Shown one piece after another: positions 55,528 through 64,000 of a DNA stretch of 64,000 nt (positions are counted from its first letter, which is position 1; each line of letters begins with the position of its first letter). The position numbers and the translations under genes were made by a program. The stretch is from Nymphalis io (lineage: Eukaryota; Arthropoda; Insecta; Lepidoptera; Nymphalidae). A model generated the notes under the pieces. It was given only the letters and a program-made list of their open reading frames with translations, was not told where the DNA came from and did not search any database. The stretch covers positions 5,089,001 through 5,153,000 of the forward strand of contig NC_065889.1 of NCBI RefSeq assembly GCF_905147045.1, in the 5' to 3' direction.

Positions 55528-55790
55528 TTTTTTAATTTTACTAAGCAGGCCGATAGGCCAGTGTGTCACTTTTTGGTAAGTGGTCATCAGCGCAATTAGA
55601 TATTCCATGTGCTGCCAACTATTTTGGTAATTAAGATGTTAATCCCTTGTGCCTGTGGTTACACTAGCTCAATCACCCTTCAGAGAATAACACAACAATA
55701 CTAAATTTTGTTGCTTGGTGGTAAAATATATGATGAGTGGGTGGTGCCTACCCAGACAGGCTTGCACAAAGCCCTACGATCAAGTAAAGT
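55528..55790 (-). repeat. Family A SINE-like repeat
   Basis: TTTTTGGTAAGTGGTCATCA, then CCCTTGTGCCTGTGGTTACA and GCCTACCCAGACAGGCTTGC. The head end is well preserved. Confidence 0.75.
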
Positions 55791-56221
55791 AGTAGTATTA
55801 AGAGTATTCGTTTAACAGAATTTCCGTTCAAATAGTAGCGGTGTTGTTCGACTGTACTGTTCAGAGAAGCGTATCAGTGCTACGAAAGTTTGTTTTTGTC
55901 TGAGATTAACGATTGTATGAAAACGTAGTAGTATTCTGAGTCTATAATTATTTTTACATGGAATGGATACGATGAGGTCTGATTCATTCCATTTCATTCA
56001 ATTTAAAACACGAAATAATGTTCTTAATTACATTTACTTACTGTACTCTAATGAATAAATGTTTGTATGGTTTTCTTCTATGCGTTCCTAAACTTTTCAT
56101 CCGATTGTGATGAAACTTTGTTGATGTTTTCTCCGTACGATAGCGAAGGACCCGGCCAAAAAAAGTAATTTTTTGGAAGTTTGCCCTTTAATAACACGTT
56201 TTATTTACCCTTATTCTATCT

Positions 56222-56320
56222 ATGTGAAGCCTGGATGGGACTAAGGCCTCCTCTTCTTTTAGAGGAGAAGGTTTGAAGCTTATTCCACTACGCTGCTCCA
56301 ATGCGGGTTGGTGGAACAAA
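56222..56320 (-). repeat. Family B SINE 3' fragment
   Basis: GGGACTAAGGCCTCCTCTTC, then AGAGGAGAAGGTTTGAAGCT and GCTGCTCCAATGCGGGTTGG. It ends abruptly within the body. Confidence 0.75.
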
Positions 56321-56392
56321 GATAAATATAAATTGAATTTAGCCAATAAAAAAATGTTACGGGGTGAATACCCTTTTTTGAAGTTAAAATAA

Positions 56393-56545
56393 GTCAAAGT
56401 CAAAGTTAAAAATATTCAATATAGAAGCATTACACTTATTTATTTATTGTCATAAATCTACCACCGGTTCAGAAATAAGCACCTCAGACCTGAGAAGAAC
56501 GGGCGAGAGAAAATGAGCGGGGTTTATATATTTATCTCATCTTTT
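56393..56545 (+). repeat. Lepidopteran dispersed repeat (same family as 17310-17400)
   Basis: AGTCAAAGTCAAAGTTAAA, then AATCTACCACCGGTTCAGAA and CTGAGAAGAACGGGCGAGA are landmarks of a very common lepidopteran repeat. Recognised from memory only. Confidence 0.5.
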
Positions 56546-57039
56546 ATTGGATTTTAGATTTAACAATAGCAGTTTTTTTTTATTTGAAATAACCTAGACT
56601 CGATCGTTTCATTCCCAAGGTATGAAAACATCTAAAAATCATTGGTTGTGTAATATCATTCAGTTTAAATTTCACAGTTGAATATTTTTGAACGTTTTCT
56701 GGGTAAAAAATACATTGTCCCATAAAAGACTTACTAACGCTGCGTAAACTGGTAATAGTGGTAGTAAGTTTATACTTGTTCTTGCTGTTAACAGTATGTA
56801 CGTCATAATTTCTGGGAAAATCTTTATGTTTTTTTGTACACACATAACATTATTAAAATATATATTGAGAAGCGACAGTCATTATTTTAAATTTCAAATT
56901 TAATTTATTCATTGCCTTTTTTTCTCTGCTTTTTATCTCTAATAGCTATCAGGTGATAACTTGCTTGGTTTATATATAATCGTGTTATTATTTGTTATTT
57001 TTGACCTTTTTTCCGAATATATGATAAAAAAAAATCATA

Positions 57040-57130
57040 AAACATAATCATCAACCCTTTATCATCCACTGCTGGACATAGGCCTCTCCAATGGCACGCC
57101 ACTAAGCTCGATCTTCAGCTTTCAATTTCC
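57040..57130 (+). repeat. Dispersed retroelement 3' fragment
   Basis: CCACTGCTGGACATAGGCCT, then CACGCCACTAAGCTCGATC is a sequence I know from many lepidopteran LINE-type repeats. Confidence 0.5.
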
Positions 57131-57749
57131 ATTCCCTACTAGCCATTATTTGTAAAAACATAAATGACATTTAAAATATTTTGATAATTTTATTACAAAA
57201 ACAAAATCTATGAAATTCTTAATAAAATTTAAACTATGTATATGACATACAGTTTTAATATTACATTAAATTAAACAAAAGACATAACAAGGGTCGAGTA
57301 GCTATTGATTTTGTTACCCCTACGCGTTACAATCGACGCAATTCAGCTAAAACCTTGCCATGTATTGACGGCAATTAATTAAGCTTGGAACATTTGAACA
57401 TTACTATAACTTTCAATATTAATAATAATGTTCGTGTTACATATATTCGAAATATTGAATTAAAATATTTTACTTGAGTTGAATTTGAATAACAGTTACC
57501 CTGCAAAGCCTTTAGTAAAAGTAAGTAACAAAGTGAAATACTTTAACTGTCACATCTGCAACCTGGAGTTGCCTCTTATTGTTGCACGCACTTCACAGTA
57601 CCTTTATTTTGGGATTGCTAGCTCTTTATTATTATTACAATATTTATACTGCTACCGATCGAATTAATTTTAATATAATTATGACTTTACAGAGGCGTTA
57701 TATAGAAGTAATTAAAGTATTAAAGTAGTAGTAATCGAGAAATAAATAA

Positions 57750-57955
57750 AAAAGTAAAGTCGAACTCCCACAGCTGGACAAACTTCATCACGCTGCTCCA
57801 ATTGGTGTATACACATATGACAGAAATTCGTCCGACACATATCCTTTCAATATCTTCCATTGCTGTCGATGAAAAATCAAAGCATCTTGCCCGGACTTGA
57901 ACTAGCAATCTTCGGTTTAAATTGTTCTAACCACTGAGCCATCTCCGCTTTCAGA
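57750..57955 (-). repeat. Family B SINE, diverged
   Basis: TCCCACAGCTGGACAAACTT, then CACGCTGCTCCAATTGGTGT and TTGCCCGGACTTGAACTAGC, ending CACTGAGCCATCTCCGCTTT. The head and both body ends are present with internal losses. Confidence 0.7.
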
Positions 57956-58300
57956 AATAAATGATATAGCATTAAATAATTAATATAGTAACTTCACCTA
58001 ACCACCCTTTTGTTTGTGTATCTTTGACAAGTGCTGTTTGGTACATATCTACTCGTAATCCCTTACATCTCACTGATCAATTGAGATTAGCTCTGTGTGC
58101 AAACAGCTGTCATTTATTAATGAGAATATCCGACTAATCGAATAATACATATAGCTCGTTTGTAATTACGTTTAGATTACGATCTGTTTGTTAATTTGGT
58201 TTCTCTTCTTTTTTACTAATTTATCATTTAACTTTATTTTGGAAACAGACAAAATTATATTAATTTAAATAATAAATATGAACAGATTAAATAACAAAAA

Positions 58301-58320
58301 CAGAGAGAGAGAGAGAAAGA
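58301..58320. repeat. (GA)n microsatellite
   Basis: AGAGAGAGAGAGAGAAAGA. Confidence 0.9.
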
Positions 58321-58334
58321 AAATTAAAACATAA

Positions 58335-58700
58335 TCTATACATATAATAAAAATGTAATTGATCTCTGTCTGTACATGGACGATATATGTGTAAAACTAT
58401 TATCGGGAGCCTTTTCAATGAATGATTGATGACAATCCAAAACAATGATTGTTAGAATTTTTGTTTGTCTGTTTATCGGTTTCTCTATTTGTCTGTGCGT
58501 TTATGTGCGCTAATCTTAGAAACGGCTTAACTGAGTTTGCTGTGGTTTTCACTAATGTATTGTGGCAAATTTCACTTAAAATTTAATGTTTGTGTTATTT
58601 CAATCATTATTTGATAAAATCAATATTTCATAAAAATGCTATAAAATAGCTTTTCAGTTGAATTGGTTGAAACTTTAGCTACCTGTAAATGATAATCTGT
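58335..58700 (+). repeat. Helitron-like 5' end or related repeat
   Basis: TCTATACATATAATAAAAAT after an A, then ATCTCTGTCTGTACATGG and CTAATCTTAGAAACGGCTTA. It resembles the 5' region of the element at 21633. No CTAG|T end was found at a convincing distance, so the right end is arbitrary. Confidence 0.4.
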
Positions 58701-60552
58701 AAAATGATGATTATTGGAAATTAAGGAACAAAACAAAGTTAAAAATGGACAGTTTTAGAGATTTAGATTCTTTCAATGTAAGTTGAGCTCAGAGCAAAAT
58801 GATTAAGCATATTAAATAGGATTCAACTCATGCCGGACACACGTCGATTAAGAGCGCCCACGCGAATATGTAAAGGGCGCCGATTGCTGTGCTGTTGCCT
58901 AGCATTGACTTATTTGCAGCGAACGCACATATGTCGGAGACGCACGGCGCTCCCTGGTAACAGGGACCTGTCTATATTCGTTTGTAATATACTTTGTTAG
59001 GTTAGGTTAGCTTTTTAAAAAAAATTGCACATATTACGGAAACAATATAACAACATATGCAATACACGTTTCTTTTGTTTTTCGGTACTATATATTTAAC
59101 TATCTATTGCTTATGGCTTCGCTCGCGTGTAAGTATACGTAAAGGATAAGTAGTATAGTAGTAAGGAAGACTGTGAATTTAAAGGAAGAAGCATGAAATG
59201 TCATTCTGGTTAAAAAAATATATTACAGCGTTTATTTTCCATCATTTAACTTACAGTGACAAAAAAAATGCCGTACTTACGTTTTATATAAGTATGATAT
59301 TAATTATAATAGACAGCTTTTTACAGTTTGTGCTTTTACAGTGATTTAAATAATTTTGACATATTTCAACAGGTAGTTGAATAAGTTGTTTAAAAATACT
59401 CAAACTTAAGTATTTGTTTCCGGTTAATAAATAACTTTGTAAGTTAAAGTTTATAGGTTAGATAGGTATTTCGTTCCGTCGCCGCATATAATTTTTTCTC
59501 ATTGTTTTGTTAAATTTATGCTTAGTCGATTAGTTGATAAGAATTACTTTTCTTTAAGTACAAAGATTTACCTCTCAGTTTTAAAAGGACAAAATTGCCG
59601 TGAAGGTATCGCTTGCAGTCAAATAAATAAAGCACAAGGGAAAGACATTCAAGTATATCGGAATAGATTCAAGGGAATGCTGTTTTTCTCATGGCTAATT
59701 GTATGTAGCCCTATCTTGATCCGGGTGCGGCGAAAATTAATAAATACTAATCTATAAATAAAACTAAAATGTTGTATATACTGAAATATTATAAGTCTGC
59801 TTTTAGTGATTTCTTTAAGTTATACGCGGTTGAAACCGCTTACATAGATAGTCATTATTACTATATATCAAATAAAATTAATAAAATCAATAACAGCTAA
59901 TTATTCAAAAAAATAAATAAAAAATATGTCCGTTTTTGTATAGTTCATATTTGTAGATGAAAACTATATGCTTGGAATCATTTTTATGTGTTTTAGAATA
60001 TACACGTTGTTGTTGTTTTAAAACATCCCTATTTAAGTATTTATGATAATTTTAAAACTAAAATAAACTCCGGCCTATTATGTATTATTCAAATATTTCT
60101 CGGAGAAGCGAATAGAATTTGAAACAGAGTCGAATCGCGTTGAAAATTTTAATGAAATCTCATAAAATTTCGCCCAAATTCAAAAGTCAAATTGTTCTCG
60201 CTAAAATAAACTTAGAGTACCAAGCAATGTACTTTGCTAAAAGCTAAGCTATGAAATGCAGTGAAGTTTAATTTTAATGCAAATATTTTCATGAATTTGT
60301 ACTACATAAATACTCAAGCCAGAATGCATATATAAGTGCGAGGCCAATTCCCATACAGACACACACACACATACATAATTACAATTGAATAGAAAATAAT
60401 TTAATAGCACTATGAATAAACCATTGTACACTTGTAGCAATCAGACTGTTAATTATATTTCAATGACCGAGTGTTATATGCGTAACTCGTGTATGTAATA
60501 ACGTAAGCGTCCAAACATAGAAATAAATTATTGAATTATGATAATATAAAGC
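58701..60552. other. Intergenic sequence with one GC-richer stretch
   Basis: About 58845-58975 is GC-richer (AAGGGCGCCGATTGC, GACGCACGGCGCTCCCTGG). The rest is AT-rich. The 79-aa frame at 59518-59757 and the 63-aa frame at 60249-60440 show no known domain. Confidence 0.4.
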
Positions 60553-60690
60553 CGTAACGGTCCACTGGGACAGTGGATAGAACATGATCAAATCCGGTCA
60601 GGCACCACTGAGTTCTCATGTCCACAATTTGTAAATAAAATTAATTTCGTGCTCGGTGGTTAAAAAAGTTTAAGAAAATCAACACGTATC
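60553..60690 (+). repeat. Family B SINE with internally shortened head
   Basis: CACTGGGACAGTGGATAGAA (A-box region), then CAGGCACCACTGAGTTCTC and TTTCGTGCTCGGTGGTTAAA follow family order. Part of the head is deleted. Confidence 0.55.
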
Positions 60691-61196
60691 AAATAAAATT
60701 TCAGGTGATCCCACTATCTTTCGGAAGGAAAGCGTGGAATCTCAAACTCTGAAACTCTTTTTATACTGAGAACGGATCTTTATCAGGCACGTGAAAGACC
60801 TGATGAGATGAGTGTTCTTTAAGATCTCTCTCATACCTGAAAAAAAATACATTACACTTATACGCGGGCTTCAATTTTAATTCAAATAGAATAACGTTTC
60901 TCTTTTAACACAGAAGAAACACACACAAATGAAGACTGAGCTGAACGTTAAATTTGATTTCATAATTGTAGAGTATACTGCACCGCGGGTACGTGTCATG
61001 TGAACCTCCTTCGGCTAACCGGCTTCGCTTCGTATAAGCGTCACCAGCCGAGTCGAAAGAGCCACTTTATAGCCATAAGCTTAGCTAGCAACTGTTTCCT
61101 GTGATGCCTACAGAGGAATAAATAATATATAAATATATATTATATATATATTATAACACACACTAAATTCTTAAACATTGCAGAGATTATTTAAAG
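60691..61196. other. Intergenic sequence, nothing recognised
   Basis: Includes a moderately GC-rich patch (60980-61060) and an AT-rich low-complexity stretch (61120-61160). Confidence 0.4.
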
Positions 61197-61252
61197 TTTA
61201 TTGATTTTTTAATGAATATTGTTGAACAATAATCATTAAAAAATCAATAAAC
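61197..61252. repeat. Inverted repeat, 19-bp arms
   Basis: TTTATTGATTTTTTAATGA and its exact complement TCATTAAAAAATCAATAAA, with an inner ATTGTT/AACAAT pairing. The hairpin lies immediately before a family A copy. Confidence 0.85.
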
Positions 61253-61261
61253 CTATACCTA

Positions 61262-61430
61262 TACCTTTTTTGAAATAGGTAGACGGACGGGCAAATGGGC
61301 CAGCTTATGGTAAGTGGTCACCACCAAACATTGGCTCTGTATGAAATATTAACTATTCCTTATATTGCCAATGCGCCAACAACCTTGGAAATTAATATGT
61401 TATATTCCTTGTGGCTCCAGTAATATTTTA
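61262..61430 (-). repeat. Family A, tail half only
   Basis: GGTAGACGGACGGGCAAATG, then TTATGGTAAGTGGTCACCAC and GCCAATGCGCCAACAACCTT. It ends before the head, as in 5'-truncated retroposition. Confidence 0.7.
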
Positions 61431-62005
61431 TTTCCTCAATTACGTATGTAACACTGAAACATATTAATATTTAAAAGAAACGTTGTAAAACGAAGTATCT
61501 CATAGGCGACAATAAAAGAAATAGGTTACATATGAACTTATTAACATTCATTAGACTAAGTAATCTAATCTAGATCTAATTCATAAATTAAGCCACTTAT
61601 GTCTAATCACAATTTATGTAAAGGCACGATTTCCTGATTTACGTCGTGATTGTATATACAAGATAATCATATTATAATAAAAATCGATAATTACATCGTA
61701 AAAATATGAAGAACACAACTCAACGGATGTGATTGTTCACGCAATATAAACGAAATAATGGTGGCCCGAGTTACAATGTATTTTAATTTTAACCGCATTT
61801 TGTTTTAATATTAACAATTCTCTGTAATGTTTTATTTTATTAATTTTCATTTTTTTTTCATTTATATTTTAGCATTATATCTAATGTTAAACTATTTTTT
61901 ATATTTAAGTTCTAGTGTAAATGATTCTTATTAAGCCATATTTAAAAATTAAAAAAAATACCGTCTTACTTCTGTTGAAATATATTTACATAAAATAATT
62001 TAAAA
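61431..62005. other. AT-rich intergenic sequence
   Basis: Nothing recognised. Confidence 0.45.
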
Positions 62006-62234
62006 AATCTTTACTATTCAAATGCTTGCGGCGTCAGTTACACTGAATTAGTAATCTTATCCATTTAAAATATAATACCATGTTCGTTATTAAGGCATTG
62101 ATATGCAAACAGTACAATCTTTACTATAATAAGCATTTGATGCTTGCGGCGTCAGTTACACTGAATTAGTAATCTTATCCATTTAAAATATAATATCATG
62201 TTCGTTATTAAAGCATTGATATACAAACAGTACA
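62006..62234. repeat. Tandem duplication, unit about 118 bp, two copies
   Basis: TGCTTGCGGCGTCAGTTACA occurs at 62023 and 62141, followed in both by about 90 nearly identical bases ending in AAACAGTACAA. A few substitutions and a small insertion near 62130 separate the copies. Confidence 0.9.
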
Positions 62235-62904
62235 AAAATACACTAAATTAATGGTAGGGTTACTAAATAAAATAATAAGCTGCATCTAATTAGCGGTTTA
62301 TAACGTTATTTTTTATTTTCAGCTAGCTATCTGTTCCGGCGTCCCACGGGTCAAATAAAGGTCGAAATAAAACTTTTATATCGTAATACATAAAATAAAA
62401 CTATTGGTTTACGCGGCGCACGTCAGGAAATTTCTCACTCGTCCTTGTTTTTTTTTTTTAACATCATAAACAATTATCGTCATATTTCAGCCAATTTATA
62501 CAAAACGTTAATTAATTATACACCAAAACCTTCCTAATGAATCACTTTGTTAATTGGTATTATATTAGTTGATTATGAATAATTTTCAAAATTAATGTAA
62601 GGACACTTAAATAGATTGATTAGAATTAGTAGGCGACTCGTGTTACATAAATCAAGTCAGAATGAACTAAAACCTGATTAAACTGATGAACCTGATGCAC
62701 ACCATGAAAGAAATTCTAAGTTTATTAGAGTTGGAGTTTTACTTAAAATGAAGTCACGTAGAATACCGTTTTAACTTTGCTGGTATTAAAAAGTTCTTCG
62801 GATAGGTAATCAAGGGGTTTTGAACTTCGTTTTATTAGTCGAATGGTAACTTGCACACATTTAGCATACGTATGTACGTTTGATTTATTATTATACGACG
62901 GCGT

Positions 62905-63250
62905 CATTGTTATAGTGGCTACCATGCCCAGATGCAAACCCGTGTGTTCGAATTTTGTATTCGAATTTTGATCAGGTTAGGTTTTCCTAACACCAAATTC
63001 TCAGCAAAATTATTAAGTTGGCGGTTAAGCAGTTGGTCCTGCACTGGCCTGGGTAACGAAAAAAGGACGAAACGAAAACATTAAAAATGTTGGAAACACG
63101 TAAATGTGTTTTTCCAGCGAAAAAAAAACGTTGGTCATGCGTTCGATCTCAGCTGTGTCAGGTAATATGAGAATCAAGGAATAGAGACCTTACATGTGTT
63201 TGCGCACACACTTGTTTGCTATAACATCTCCAACACAACTGTTTGACGTA
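62905..63250 (+). repeat. Family E SINE copy with internal extra segment
   Basis: GTGGCTACCATGCCCAGATG in the head, CAGTTGGTCCTGCACTGG in the body, then, after about 90 extra bases, GTTGGTCATGCGTTCGATC and TGTTTGCGCACACACTTGTT near the 3' end. GTTGGTC-[C/A]-TGC at 63033 and 63131 frames the extra part, consistent with an insertion or a partial tandem duplication. Confidence 0.55.
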
Positions 63251-64000
63251 TTAGACGTCTGGTTGACATATTTATTTACATTATTAAGCACTCATGTATT
63301 ACGCATAACATAAAAAATTGTATAATATATTAAGCAGTGGTATCTGACTCTCCTCTTTACAAATACCATAAATTCATATTCACGCAATGATAATAGCGCA
63401 TGATGCACATTTATTATAGAAAGTTTTTATTCAGAATTCTTTTTCTGCATTTATTAATTTTTAAAGGTAACTGCGTTATTTTTAAAGCGTAAGCGCAGGG
63501 CGATGAATAAAAAAAGATTAATTGGAATTGAACAGTCACTCATTTGCGTTAAAACGGTCGGGCACATAGCAAAGAGTAATTTAACAGAAATGCGGTTCGA
63601 ATCTCCGATTTAAACTTACGTTACTAGCTGTTCAGTTTAATTAAACGACTCAAATGGAATAAAAAGCGGGGCTCAACTGAAGCGAACTGTGGCATTATAC
63701 AAATGTGTGTTAGGGACTAGTGAGCGTAAAGTGGTTAGGACAAAATGTTTTAGTACGTACCCCGTTCAGTTGTTTATCTGATAATCCTTCGTCATCCCTA
63801 TTCTCTACACCTTACCCGAATGGTTTAGCATATTATGTACGTGCTCCGCTTCACATGTAATTACACATTCGTGCTAAGGTAGATTTTATCTTTATGTTTT
63901 AGCCCATTATTATCGATAGGTATAATCTATATTAAGCACGTGTAAGGTTTTACTGATTTTTAATAATTATTTTGAGATTTTTAGAAAGTAATGGTAATAT
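63251..64000. other. Intergenic sequence to window end
   Basis: AT-rich, with no gene, RNA or repeat that I can support. Confidence 0.45.

Noticed and set aside
58996..59010. Telomeric TTAGG repeat
   Set aside because: Only about three units; too short to be more than chance or a scar.
1..64000. CRISPR array, operon, prophage or defence island
   Set aside because: Long introns, GT-AG splicing and SINE content show a eukaryotic genome; no regularly spaced repeats or prokaryotic gene clusters exist here.

Overview
This is an AT-rich, intron-rich animal window, almost certainly from a lepidopteran (moth or butterfly). The organism call rests on two things: the protein family of the one gene present, and several dispersed SINE, MITE and Helitron repeats whose sequences I recognise as common in Lepidoptera (a nymphalid butterfly is my guess, not proven). 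I see no bacterial operon, CRISPR array, rRNA gene or free-standing tRNA gene.

Gene: positions 453-36872 on the + strand hold one complete protein-coding gene of 12 coding exons. It encodes a 'nose resistant to fluoxetine' (NRF-6/NDG-4)-type multipass membrane acyltransferase. I joined exons by hand using GT/AG sites, phase and family motifs. All 11 junctions keep frame, and the coding length is 2280 nt, i.e. 759 residues plus a stop. The predicted order is signal peptide, extracellular NRF domain with paired cysteines (about residues 55-200), first membrane span, an acidic linker, then the acyltransferase-3 domain (about 303-740). That domain carries the landmarks CLHGMRFMSVLW, WSWYMANDTQFY, RIGPYLVGM and PLSRLTYCAYLVHP.

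Layout: 1-452 upstream sequence and 5' leader; exon 1 at 453-690; a 22.6-kb first intron (691-23248) full of repeats, including a retrocopy-like insertion, a SINE inserted in a MITE, and a Helitron-like element ending 68 bp before exon 2; exons 2-3 separated by introns of about 3 kb; a compact core (exons 4-8, 29464-31878); exons 9-12 to 36872; candidate poly(A) signals at 37241, 37568 and 38139.

From about 38.2 kb to 64 kb I find no supportable gene. This stretch is AT-rich intergenic DNA with many SINE fragments (one with a perfect 14-bp target-site duplication), a short Helitron-like element, hairpins and a 118-bp tandem duplication. Repeat family letters used here: A = SINE-like element with a poly(A) tail; B = tRNA-derived SINE; C = short MITE-like element; E = second tRNA-derived SINE. 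These letters are mine. Repeat boundaries were read by eye and are approximate unless a target-site duplication is given.
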